A DNA stretch of 64,000 bases from Salinimicrobium sp049680855 (GTDB taxonomy: Bacteria; Bacteroidota; Bacteroidia; Flavobacteriales; Flavobacteriaceae). Positions within the stretch are counted from its first letter, which is position 1. Each line of letters starts with the position of its first letter. The stretch covers positions 1,054,001 to 1,118,000 of the forward strand of contig NZ_JBMPGS010000001.1 in the NCBI RefSeq assembly GCF_049680855.1, in the 5' to 3' direction. Of the stretch, positions 34,356-41,995 are shown in pieces. The notes under the pieces were generated by a model. That model was not told the origin of the DNA. It worked only from the letters and a program-made list of their open reading frames with translations, and did no database searches. A program made the position numbers and the translations under genes.

Positions 34356-34895
34356 ATGACAAAATACGTTGCTATTTTAAGAGGTATAAATGTAGGCGGG
34401 AAAAGAAAGATCCTGATGAAGGACCTCAAGCTGCTGTTTGAAAAATTGGGTTTCAACGAGGTGCAAACCTACATCCAAAGCGGGAATGTGATCTTCTGCG
34501 GAAACGAAATTATTTCGGAAGTAACAATTTCAGAAGAGATCGAGCAGGCAATCCTCGAAAAATTTGGTTTTGAAGTGCCGGTGATCATTAGAACTTCAGA
34601 TGAATTCGAAAAGATCTACTCCGAAAATCCTTTTTTACCTGAAACGGATATTTCCCGGCTGCACGTTACTTTTTTAGGTGATGTTCCTGAAGATGAAAAT
34701 GAAGAAAAGCTCAAAAATTTGGATTTCTCACCAGATTCTTTTCGGCTTATTGGAAAAAATATATTTATTGACTGCGCCGGGAAATACCATAAAACCAAAC
34801 TCAGCAATCAGTTTTTTGAAAGTAAACTGAAAGTAAAGGCCACTACCCGCAACTGGAAGACGGTTTTGAAGTTGTTGGAGATGACAAAAGTGTAG
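34356..34895 (+). CDS. DUF1697 family protein
   Basis: The protein has 179 residues. The N-terminus (YVAILRGINVGGKRKILMKD, then LKLLFEKLGFNEVQTYIQSG NVIF) is the diagnostic run of DUF1697, a two-domain alpha/beta family found across bacteria. The C-terminal KATTRNWKTVLKLLEM is the second signature. No enzymatic role is established. It is cytoplasmic, single gene, 46 nt after the Coa1-like gene. Confidence 0.95.
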   Translation: MTKYVAILRGINVGGKRKILMKDLKLLFEKLGFNEVQTYIQSGNVIFCGNEIISEVTISEEIEQAILEKFGFEVPVIIRTSDEFEKIYSENPFLPETDISRLHVTFLGDVPEDENEEKLKNLDFSPDSFRLIGKNIFIDCAGKYHKTKLSNQFFESKLKVKATTRNWKTVLKLLEMTKV

Positions 34896-35094
34896 AAAAC
34901 AGCTGATGTAAAAGTAATGGTTTCAAAAACCATTTTTGGATCCTAATGTTTTAAGAAAATGCACTTGAAGTTTAGTAAAGTTTTATCAGCTCCTTTAGGC
35001 GCTCAATAAAACGAGAATTTTAATTTTAAGGGAAAGTGCTAAGGGTGAATTGGAAGTTCAGCATTAGTGAAGTAAAACAAATAAAATTGCAATT

Positions 35095-35964
35095 ATGGAA
35101 GATCCAAAACAAAAACATCCACAACCTCCATATCCTGAACAAAGACAGGAGGTGCCAGGCAAGGAAGAAGAAATGAATCCCAAAGTAGATCACGGGGAAG
35201 AATCTTATAAAGGTTCTGGTAAACTGGAAGGTAAAAATGCTGTCATTACTGGGGGTGATTCGGGAATTGGCAGGGCAGTGGCTATTGCATTTGCACGTGA
35301 AGGAGCAAACGTGCTTATCTCATATTTAGAAGAACATGAAGATGCCAAAGAAACCGCAAAATGGATTGAAAAAGCAGGAAAGAAAGCTGTCCTAGTAGCA
35401 GGTGATGTGAGTCAGGAACAACAATGTCGTAAGATCGTGGAGCGTGCCGTGGAAGAATTCGGCCAGATAGATATCCTGGTGAATAACGCTGCGTTTCAAA
35501 TGGCGCACGACTCGGTACAGGAGATCTCCAGTGAGGAATGGGATTACACTTTTCGCACAAATATCTATTCCATGTTCTACCTTTGTAAAGCTGCCGAGCC
35601 TCACATGAAGCCGGGTAGTACAGTGGTAAATACCACGTCGATCAATGCTTACAAGCCGCATCCTAAATTGCTTGCTTATGCGGCGACAAAGGGAGCGATT
35701 CAAAATTATACGGCAAACCTGGGGCAAATTTGGGCAGAAAAAGGTATACGTGTGAATTGTGTGGCTCCGGGACCAATTTGGACACCACTGATTCCTTCAA
35801 CAATGCCACAGGACCAGGTGCAATCCTTCGGAAAGGATTTGCCGCTGGGAAGAGCAGGGCAACCTGCAGAGCTGGCGCCAAGCTATGTGCTGCTGGCTTC
35901 TGAAGATTCCAGCTATATGACCGGTTCAACCGTACAGGTAACGGGAGGATCGCCCACTATCTAG
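35095..35964 (+). CDS. SDR family oxidoreductase, general-stress type
   Basis: The protein has 289 residues. A proline- and charge-rich N-terminal tail of about 45 residues (PKQKHPQPPYPEQRQEVPGK) precedes the Rossmann domain, as in the YhdF/YhxC/GspA39-type stress SDRs. The motifs are TGGDSGIGRAVAIAFA (TGxxxGIG), NNAA, and the catalytic Ser-Tyr-Lys in NTTSINAYKPHPKLLAYAAT with K following. The C-terminus GRAGQPAELAPSYVLLASED is typical. It reduces or oxidises a small carbonyl/alcohol with NAD(P)(H). A diverged copy of the palindromic motif lies at 34924-34953, about 140 nt upstream. Confidence 0.95.
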   Translation: MEDPKQKHPQPPYPEQRQEVPGKEEEMNPKVDHGEESYKGSGKLEGKNAVITGGDSGIGRAVAIAFAREGANVLISYLEEHEDAKETAKWIEKAGKKAVLVAGDVSQEQQCRKIVERAVEEFGQIDILVNNAAFQMAHDSVQEISSEEWDYTFRTNIYSMFYLCKAAEPHMKPGSTVVNTTSINAYKPHPKLLAYAATKGAIQNYTANLGQIWAEKGIRVNCVAPGPIWTPLIPSTMPQDQVQSFGKDLPLGRAGQPAELAPSYVLLASEDSSYMTGSTVQVTGGSPTI

Positions 35965-36118
35965 AAATTACTTCAGCATAAAATGAGCAGCCCTGCAGGA
36001 TTTAGTGTTCTAAACATGAAGTCCTGAAAAGGGCTTTTTTGTTAAGGAATTCTAGAAAGTTTATATGGTAAATCTGCTTTGTTTCCTACATTGGGCTGAA
36101 ATTCAAACATACACACCT

Positions 36119-36499
36119 ATGGGAATATTTTCTTCAATACTGGGAAATGCAGGGACAGTAGATAATGACAAGCTGCAGAACGATTATGGTAAACTCCTCA
36201 TCGAACAGGAAACCATCCATGTGGGTTTCAAGCTATTGCGAGACACCTTTATTTTTACAAACAAAAGATTAATTTTGGTAGATGTTCAGGGGCTTACAGG
36301 CCGAAAAACTGAATATTTCTCTGTTCTATATAAGAGCATTTCGCGGTTTAGTGTTGAGACCTCCGGCACTTTTGACCTGGACGCAGAGCTAAAAATATGG
36401 ATCTCGGGTGAGCAGCAACCCAGCATCTCGAAGAGGTTCAATAAATCTGTAAATGTGTATGACGTGCAAAAGTTGCTTGCAACACATGTGCTTCAGTAA
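36119..36499 (+). CDS. PH-domain (bPH, PF08000-type) protein
   Basis: The protein has 126 residues; ATG 36119 matches the family start (MGIFSSILGNAGTVDNDKLQ), and the upstream ATG at 36065 adds unrelated residues. The sequence EETIHVGFKLLRDTFIFTNK followed by RLILVDVQGLTGRKTEYFSV is the core of the bacterial pleckstrin-homology domains of the YvbH type. The final helix is NVYDVQKLLATHVL. It is a small soluble protein of unknown role that forms ring oligomers in homologues. It ends just before a long terminator hairpin shared with convergent metK. Confidence 0.9.
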   Translation: MGIFSSILGNAGTVDNDKLQNDYGKLLIEQETIHVGFKLLRDTFIFTNKRLILVDVQGLTGRKTEYFSVLYKSISRFSVETSGTFDLDAELKIWISGEQQPSISKRFNKSVNVYDVQKLLATHVLQ

Positions 36500-36545
36500 T
36501 ACATGTTTTTAGAAATACCTTTAGAGAATAGTAGCAGTAAATAAA

Positions 36546-36665
36546 AAAACTGTTGGAAAAGTAATATGTTTAGTCAAGCTGAACTTGTTTCAGCTTCTTT
36601 TGATGAGAGCCTGAAACAAGTTCAGGAAGACGTTTCACATTAATCTCCAACAGTTTTCTTTATAT
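36546..36665. terminator. Bidirectional terminator with a REP-like palindrome in its loop
   Basis: Outer arms AAAACTGTTGGA (36546-36557) and TCCAACAGTTTT (36646-36657) are perfectly complementary and end in T-rich/A-rich tracts, serving the convergent PH-domain and metK genes. The loop of about 88 nt contains GTCAAGCTGAACTTGTTTCA and its partner GCCTGAAACAAGTTCAGG, which is the dispersed repeat also seen at 50367 and 55838. Confidence 0.7.
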
Positions 36666-36678
36666 TTTTTGAAAAAAA

Positions 36679-37932
36679 TTATAGCCCGAAAGCCTCTTTT
36701 ACCTTGTCTGTGTAATCCAGTTTTTCCCAGGTAAAAAGTTCGACCTCTCGAGTAATTTTTCCGTTATACGGACTTTCAAAAATTTTGGTGATCTTGCGGG
36801 ATTCTTTCCCCATGTGTCCATAGGCCGCAGTTTCCCGATAAATAGGGTTTCGAAGTTTTAATCGCTTCTCGATCGCGGCAGGTCTCATGTCAAAAATATC
36901 TGCAACCTTGCGGGCAATTTCCCCGTCTTTTAAATCCACTTTTGCAGTTCCATAGGTTTCTACTGCTATAGAAGTAGGTTCTACTACTCCAATGGCGTAA
37001 GAAACCTGTACCAGGACCTCATCTGCAACTCCGGCAGCCACAAGGTTTTTTGCCACGTGCCTTGACGCATATGCTGCAGAACGATCTACCTTACTGGGAT
37101 CTTTTCCTGAAAATGCACCACCGCCGTGTGCTCCTTTACCACCGTAAGTATCGACTATGATCTTTCTTCCGGTGAGGCCGGTATCACCGTGGGGTCCTCC
37201 AATTACGAATTTTCCCGTAGGGTTGATATGATAAGTGATGTCGTCGTTAAACAGTTTCTTTACATAATCAGGAAGTTGTTCCTGTACCCGCGGAATGAGG
37301 ATCTTAATGATATCTTTTTTGATCTTCTCGAGCATCCTGCTATCATCCTCATCAAATTCATCGTGTTGGGTGGAAACGACAATTGCAACGATACGTTGAG
37401 GAACGTTGTCGTCGCTGTATTCAATCGTCACCTGGCTTTTCGAGTCTGGCCGAAGATAAGAAATTTCCTTTCCTTCTCTTCTTAATTTGGCAAGCTCAAT
37501 AAGGATTTTGTGAGAAATATCAAGCGCAAGCGGCATGTAGTTTTCCGTTTCATTAGTGGCATAACCAAACATCATTCCCTGGTCTCCTGCACCCTGTTCT
37601 TTATCTTCACGGTCTACTCCCTGGTAAATTTCCTGTGATTGTTCGTGAATAAGAGAAATCACACCACAAGAATCGCCACTAAACTTGTATGCGCCTTTGG
37701 TGTAACCTATATCATTAATTACTTCCCTGGCAATGTTTTGAACATCGAGATATGTATCACTTCTTACTTCACCGGCAAGTACCACCTGTCCCGTAGTAAC
37801 CAGGGTTTCACAGGCTACCTTGGATTTTTCATCAAATGCGAGGAAGTTGTCGAGTAATGTATCACTAATCTGGTCTGCAATTTTATCCGGGTGGCCTTCA
37901 GAAACACTTTCCGAAGTAAATAAATAAGCCAT
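36679..37932 (-). CDS. metK: S-adenosylmethionine synthetase
   Basis: The protein has 417 residues, full length. N-terminal domain: YLFTSESVSEGHPDKIADQI with the GHPDK ATP motif. Middle: GDQGMMFGYA. The P-loop-like GGGAFSGKD is followed by KVDRSAAYASRHVAKNLV. It makes SAM from methionine and ATP and so supplies the ligand sensed by the SAM riboswitch at 51484. It runs opposite to the methionine genes and has its own promoter, and no riboswitch can be seen in its leader. The family's usual length is about 380-420, so no insertion is present. Confidence 0.98.
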   Translation of the reverse strand: MAYLFTSESVSEGHPDKIADQISDTLLDNFLAFDEKSKVACETLVTTGQVVLAGEVRSDTYLDVQNIAREVINDIGYTKGAYKFSGDSCGVISLIHEQSQEIYQGVDREDKEQGAGDQGMMFGYATNETENYMPLALDISHKILIELAKLRREGKEISYLRPDSKSQVTIEYSDDNVPQRIVAIVVSTQHDEFDEDDSRMLEKIKKDIIKILIPRVQEQLPDYVKKLFNDDITYHINPTGKFVIGGPHGDTGLTGRKIIVDTYGGKGAHGGGAFSGKDPSKVDRSAAYASRHVAKNLVAAGVADEVLVQVSYAIGVVEPTSIAVETYGTAKVDLKDGEIARKVADIFDMRPAAIEKRLKLRNPIYRETAAYGHMGKESRKITKIFESPYNGKITREVELFTWEKLDYTDKVKEAFGL

Positions 37933-38184
37933 GCTTCTTGTTTTAAAATTAAATTTTAAGGATAAAATTTGACGTGAAGGGCTAGAGGAGTTTTCACTGC
38001 TTTAGCATTTTATGAGGGTTGCAATCAGTCAAATCATTCCCTGTAATAAATCAGCAGCAAATGTATAAAAATTAGATTGAATCTTCCTTTCAGTTTAACT
38101 TCTTTTTAGACCTGTATGTTCACGAGAGCCTTTAGCAGAAGCTATGAAAAACTTTCAACATGTTTGTACGAATGAGCTGTAAAT
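37933..38184. other. metK upstream region
   Basis: This AT-rich leader between metK and the terminator of the next gene has no S-box-like sequence and no gene of its own. A hairpin-like stretch may exist around 38030-38060, but nothing can be assigned. Confidence 0.3.
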
Positions 38185-38187
38185 AAA

Positions 38188-38222
38188 AAAGCTTTCCAAA
38201 AATGACATTTTTGGAAAGCTTT
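38188..38222 (-). terminator. Intrinsic terminator of the outer-membrane protein gene
   Basis: A perfect 17-bp inverted repeat (AAAGCTTTCCAAAAATG and its complement around one A) runs into six T on the minus strand. Its core is identical to the palindromic motif CCAAAAATGNCATTTTTGG seen before many genes. Confidence 0.75.
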
Positions 38223-38244
38223 TGTAAGTTAGGTGATCGCAGGA

Positions 38245-38880
38245 TTATTCAAAATCTTCAACTGCGCTCTCTGCCCGTGATCTTGGCAGGGAAACTATAA
38301 TACCCAGATTTACACCAAGAGAATTTTGATAATTGTCATTTCCTCCACCTGCAAGTCCGTTATATTTTACGGTTGCTTCAAGAGCTACATTGCTATTCAA
38401 GAAGTAAGAATAACCGGGTCCAAATCCAAAGGCAAAACCATTGGTGGAATCTCCGCCTTCAATGTTACGCCCGGCAATACCCGCCTGGGTTTCAATAAAA
38501 AATTGTCCTGCAGGAACGCTGTCGCCCAAATCAACCTCTGATGGAGTGAGGTAATACCTACTGAAGGCCTGTACCCCATAAAGAAAAGTATTGGCCGTAT
38601 CATCATCGTCTCCTGCGGCGTTGTTATAACCCAAATTTACGATGGCACCGGCAACAAAATCGTTGCTAAAGAAATACCCTATTTTTGGGCTAATACCAAT
38701 ATTATATCCTGAATCTTCATCAAGCCCCAGGTTGAGGCCAAACAGTCCATTGGTAGATGAAGTAGCAATACCACTACCTATATCTGTACCTAAAAGGATA
38801 TTACCTTCCTGTAATTGAGCGTGTGCATTTTGTGTGATTCCAACAATAAAAAATGTTGCTAATAGTAAGATCTTTTTCAT
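38245..38880 (-). CDS. Outer-membrane beta-barrel protein
   Basis: The protein has 211 residues from ATG at 38880; the longer frame to 38928 adds unsupported residues before the signal. Signal peptide MKKILLLATFFIVGITQNAH ending AQA-like. The mature part alternates polar and apolar residues in strands such as NILLGTDIGSGIA, YNIGISPKIGYFFSND, FVAGAIVNLGYNN and ALEATVKYNGLAGG, the pattern of the eight-stranded OMP_b-brl family. It probably sits in the outer membrane. The last residues (SAVEDFE) are not the usual terminal Phe, although FE is close. A perfect terminator follows. Confidence 0.85.
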   Translation of the reverse strand: MKKILLLATFFIVGITQNAHAQLQEGNILLGTDIGSGIATSSTNGLFGLNLGLDEDSGYNIGISPKIGYFFSNDFVAGAIVNLGYNNAAGDDDDTANTFLYGVQAFSRYYLTPSEVDLGDSVPAGQFFIETQAGIAGRNIEGGDSTNGFAFGFGPGYSYFLNSNVALEATVKYNGLAGGGNDNYQNSLGVNLGIIVSLPRSRAESAVEDFE

Positions 38881-39128
38881 AATTATAAATTTTGATTGCC
38901 CTAAAAGGGTAATTTTCGTTGGGAACAAAGTTATGGACTAAGGGATTCCTGCAAATTTTTTTAATAGTTTTTAGTATACCTTTTGCGTTTTCTGTTAAAA
39001 GCAAAAGCAGACGGAAATGCTTGACTTTTCAGGGGATGTGGTGCTTTTTACAAATTCATTCTCAGCATCTTGGAAGGGCTTTTTGGACAGGAATTTTCAA
39101 CTTATTTTCAATAAATCAGAAAATAAAT

Positions 39129-39160
39129 TTGTTTTCTAATATTTTCTGTCGTTAACTTTG
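39129..39160 (+). promoter_or_regulatory. Bacteroidota-type promoter of the methionine leader
   Basis: TTG at 39129-39131 and TAACTTTG at 39153-39160, separated by 21 nt, fit the -33 TTTG / -7 TAnnTTTG consensus exactly. Transcription would start near 39167, about 12 nt before the first leader peptide. Confidence 0.75.
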
Positions 39161-39178
39161 CTTCAGACAAAAAAAGAA

Positions 39179-39247
39179 ATGAACCAGGTAATTTGTAATA
39201 TGATGTGCATGATGTGGAAAAACTCCGCAGCGCGTCTTATTGCATGA
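39179..39247 (+). CDS. Methionine leader peptide 1
   Basis: This is a 22-codon frame encoding MNQVICNMMCMMWKNSAARL plus IA. Five of its first twelve residues are Met and two are Cys, a composition expected of a control peptide rather than of a functional protein. The Met codons end at 39214. The segment CCGCAGCG (39225-39232) that follows is identical to the start of the right arm of the terminator downstream. It can therefore pair with the left arm (CGCTGC, 39273-39278) when a ribosome stalls at the Met codons. It starts 12 nt after the predicted transcription start and would be regulated by charged Met-tRNA. Confidence 0.75.
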   Translation: MNQVICNMMCMMWKNSAARLIA

Positions 39248-39269
39248 TCCTGAAAAGATAAATTGTAAA

Positions 39270-39298
39270 AGCCGCTGCCGACCGCAGCGGCTTTTTTT
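39270..39298 (+). terminator. Attenuator terminator 1
   Basis: AGCCGCTGC and GCAGCGGCT arms around CGAC, followed by seven T. A strong GC-rich intrinsic terminator placed 22 nt after the stop codon of leader peptide 1 and far before any structural gene. Confidence 0.85.
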
Positions 39299-39346
39299 GT
39301 TTATAGAATTTTTTCTTCCCAAGAGGAGGAAGGAGCATAAAAAACC

Positions 39347-39372
39347 ATTCTGAACTTATTTCAGGATAATTA
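39347..39372. repeat. REP-like palindrome between the two attenuators
   Basis: TTCTGAACTTATTTCAGGA matches the dispersed CATCCTGAACTTATTTCAGG repeat found near 55840 and 55931. Confidence 0.5.
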
Positions 39373-39383
39373 AAGAAAAGACA

Positions 39384-39485
39384 ATGATACCAATAACAGC
39401 AATAGCAATTATGATGATGTGTATGATGATGAACATGTGTATGATGTACGCACCGCAACGCTATTGCCAGAAAATTAGGATTTAG
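39384..39485 (+). CDS. Methionine leader peptide 2
   Basis: This is a 33-codon frame encoding MIPITAIAIMMMCMMMNMCM followed by MYAPQRYCQKIRI. It has ten Met and two Cys in the central block of twelve residues, an extreme control-peptide composition. GCCAG at 39466-39470 within the last third is identical to part of the right arm of the next terminator and can pair with CTGGC (39519-39523) of the left arm. Stalling at the Met run would leave that segment free, form the antiterminator and allow read-through into metY. It is second in series after leader 1, so two independent Met checkpoints control the operon. Confidence 0.8.
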   Translation: MIPITAIAIMMMCMMMNMCMMYAPQRYCQKIRI

Positions 39486-39511
39486 TTTAGTTTTATAAAG
39501 TTCAATTCTAA

Positions 39512-39548
39512 AATCCCCCTGGCAAACCGGCCAGGGGGATTTTTTTTT
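39512..39548 (+). terminator. Attenuator terminator 2
   Basis: AATCCCCCTGG and CCAGGGGGATT arms are followed by a run of nine T. It lies 27 nt after the stop of leader peptide 2 and about 60 nt before metY. Confidence 0.9.
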
Positions 39549-39610
39549 AAACAATCCTACAAAAGCAGAATTATCTTAAAAATAAATCACAACCATTAAA
39601 ACTTTCAATT

Positions 39611-40903
39611 ATGAGCACTCAAAAATTTGCAACAAACGCATTACACGCAGGACATGACGTAGCCGCCAACGGCGGAACCCGCGCAATTCCCATTTACCAA
39701 TCTACTTCTTATGTCTTTAAGAATTCAGATCATGCTGCCAACCTTTTTTCACTTGCTGAACCGGGTTATATCTACACCCGCATAAATAACCCGACAAACG
39801 ATGTCCTCGAGCAGCGCCTGGCTGCACTCGAAGGAGGAATTGCCGCGGTAGTGACAGCTTCAGGAACGGCGGCGATCAATACGACTTTGCTCACGCTGCT
39901 AAGGGCAGGAGATCACATTGTGGCATCCAGCAGCCTGTATGGAGGAACCTATAATCTTTTAAGTGTTACCTTACCGCGCTTCGGGATCAACACCACTTTT
40001 GTAGATCCTTCCAATCCTGAAAATTTTAAAAAGGCAGCAAAAGAAAATACTCGAGTCTTCTTTATTGAATCCCTGGGAAATCCGAAGCTCGATGTGTTGG
40101 ATATTGAAGGGATCTCAAAATATGCAAAAGAGCATAAGGTGCCGTTAATAGTGGATAACACAGTCGCAACTTCTGCTCTTGTGAAACCTATAGAGCACGG
40201 TGCAGATATCGTTATCCATTCTCTCACAAAATATGTAAACGGAAACGGAACTGCACTGGGAGGTGTTATTATTGACGCCGGAAAATTTAACTGGGCAAAC
40301 GGTAAATTTCCTGAGTTTACAGAGCCTTCTCCCGGTTACCACGGCCTCGTATATCATGAAGCACTTGAGGAAGCAGCATTTATTGCCAAGGTGAGAGTGG
40401 AAGGACTGCGCGACCACGGTGCCGCACTTAGTCCGTTTAATGCTTTTCAGATTTTACAGGGGCTGGAGACATTGGAGATTCGTATTAAAAAACACAGCGA
40501 AAATGCACTTGAACTTGCAAAATGGCTGAAGGAACAACCCGAAGTAAAGTGGGTGAATTATCCGGGGCTGGAAGACAGTAAATACTATGAACTTGCCAAG
40601 AAGTATCTGCCAGACGGGCAAAGCGGTGTACTTACCTTCGGTGTGGAAGGCGGTTTTGAATCGGCTAAAGTAGTTGCCGATGAGACTAAGATATTCTCTC
40701 TTTTGGCAAACATAGGCGATAGTAAGTCCCTTATTATTCACCCCGCAAGTACCACCCACCAGCAGTTAAGCGATGAACAACAGACATCTACAGGAGTAAC
40801 AAAAGATCTCATTCGTCTTTCTGTTGGACTGGAGGATATAGACGACCTGAAGAATGATCTGAAAGAGGCTTTTTCAAAAATTGGTAAAAAAGTATTGAGT
40901 TAG
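39611..40903 (+). CDS. metY: O-acetylhomoserine aminocarboxypropyltransferase (sulfhydrylase)
   Basis: The protein has 430 residues, a Cys/Met metabolism PLP enzyme. N-terminal FATNALHAGHDVAANGGTRA and PIYQSTSYVFKNSDHAANLF are typical of MetY. The PLP lysine is near residue 206 (IVIHSLTKYVNGNGTALGG). It is longer than MetB/MetZ enzymes, as MetY usually is, with the C-terminal STTHQQLSDEQQTSTGVTKD. It forms homocysteine directly from O-acetylhomoserine and sulfide, joining the sulfate-reduction genes downstream to methionine synthesis. It is the first structural gene after the double attenuator. Confidence 0.97.
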   Translation: MSTQKFATNALHAGHDVAANGGTRAIPIYQSTSYVFKNSDHAANLFSLAEPGYIYTRINNPTNDVLEQRLAALEGGIAAVVTASGTAAINTTLLTLLRAGDHIVASSSLYGGTYNLLSVTLPRFGINTTFVDPSNPENFKKAAKENTRVFFIESLGNPKLDVLDIEGISKYAKEHKVPLIVDNTVATSALVKPIEHGADIVIHSLTKYVNGNGTALGGVIIDAGKFNWANGKFPEFTEPSPGYHGLVYHEALEEAAFIAKVRVEGLRDHGAALSPFNAFQILQGLETLEIRIKKHSENALELAKWLKEQPEVKWVNYPGLEDSKYYELAKKYLPDGQSGVLTFGVEGGFESAKVVADETKIFSLLANIGDSKSLIIHPASTTHQQLSDEQQTSTGVTKDLIRLSVGLEDIDDLKNDLKEAFSKIGKKVLS

Positions 40904-40926
40904 TATAAATTGTGTTGGTTGTGTGG

Positions 40927-40960
40927 CAACAGGAAGATCAAATGAGTTTTCTTCCTGTTG
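40927..40960 (+). other. Perfect stem-loop between metY and metX
   Basis: CAACAGGAAGA and TCTTCCTGTTG form an 11-bp stem with a 12-nt loop. The next bases (TCTTTAAC) lack a T tract, so it is more likely an mRNA processing/stability element than a terminator. Confidence 0.5.
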
Positions 40961-40984
40961 TCTTTAACAAAAAAAAACAGAAAC

Positions 40985-41995
40985 ATGCTTCAGGAAATAA
41001 TTATTCCTTTATTTAAAAATTCCGCAGGAACGGTTCAAAAAATAGCATTAAATTATCAAATTTTTGGACAGCCTCTGGGAACTGCGCCTGTGGTACTGGT
41101 GAATCATTCCCTTACTGCAAATTCGCAGGTGACAGGGGAACAGGGTTGGTGGAACAGCATTGTAGGGCCAAGACGCTGTATTGACACAGAAATTTTCAGC
41201 ATTATTTCTTTTGATATTCCCGGGAACGGTTTTGATGAACAAAGGGAGCACCTTATTCACAACTATAGGGAATTCAGCTTAAATGATATTGCACAAATAT
41301 TTCTTACCGGTCTAAATGAACTTGGAATTCACAAGCTCTTTGCTGCCATTGGAGGTTCTATTGGCGGGGCCCTGGTTTGGGAACTCGCCGTACTCGCGCC
41401 CAAACTTATTGAAAATTTGATTCCAATTGCTACAGATTTTAAAGCGACAGATTGGATTCTTGCGCACTGCAAGGTACAGGACCAGATTCTCAATAATTCC
41501 GTTACGCCGGTGCAGGATGCCCGGCAGCACGCCATGACCTTTTATCGTACTCCGCAATCATTTACACAAAAATTCAGGCGCAGTAAAAATGAAAGTCTGG
41601 AGTTTAATGTGCACAGCTGGTTGTCGCATCACGGGGAAAAGCTGGAAAAGAGGTTTCAGCTGGCTTCCTATAAATTGATGAACCACCTTCTTACCACGAT
41701 AGACATTAGCAACGGGACAGGAAATTATCTGGATGCAGCTGCGAATATCAAAGGAAATATACATATCATAACGATAGACTCGGACTGGTTCTTTCTTGCA
41801 GAAGAGAACTGGGAAACCTACGTGGAGCTTTCCCTCATCAAGGACAACATCAGCATTAATGAAATAAAATCCATTCATGGTCACGATGCCTTTTTAATTG
41901 AAAACAGGCAGGTGGCGAAGTTTCTAAAACCAATTTTTCAACCGGAAAAACATAAAAATGAAGAAGATAAATATCGTACTCTTTGGAACGGGTAA
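40985..41995 (+). CDS. metX: Homoserine O-acetyltransferase (MetX-like alpha/beta hydrolase)
   Basis: ATG 40985 gives 336 residues; the frame upstream to 40958 overlaps the stem-loop. The alpha/beta-hydrolase order is clear: VVLVNHSLTANSQVTGEQGW, the nucleophile elbow AAIGGSIGGALVWELAVLAP (Ser near residue 125), and the C-terminal catalytic His in IKSIHGHDAFLIE. The GGSxGG elbow, the GWW segment and the operon place identify MetX, which acetylates homoserine to feed MetY. The 3' end overlaps the homoserine dehydrogenase gene by 38 nt, indicating translational coupling. Confidence 0.93.
   Translation: MLQEIIIPLFKNSAGTVQKIALNYQIFGQPLGTAPVVLVNHSLTANSQVTGEQGWWNSIVGPRRCIDTEIFSIISFDIPGNGFDEQREHLIHNYREFSLNDIAQIFLTGLNELGIHKLFAAIGGSIGGALVWELAVLAPKLIENLIPIATDFKATDWILAHCKVQDQILNNSVTPVQDARQHAMTFYRTPQSFTQKFRRSKNESLEFNVHSWLSHHGEKLEKRFQLASYKLMNHLLTTIDISNGTGNYLDAAANIKGNIHIITIDSDWFFLAEENWETYVELSLIKDNISINEIKSIHGHDAFLIENRQVAKFLKPIFQPEKHKNEEDKYRTLWNG

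Noticed and set aside
37933..38184. SAM riboswitch before metK
   Set aside because: No S-box core (GAAACC...GGCAACC...GGTGC) is present on the minus strand here.
39237..39554. 105-residue minus-strand frame over the met leader region
   Set aside because: Its composition (HHTHVHHHTHHHN) is the antisense of the Met codon runs of the leader peptides, so it is a shadow.
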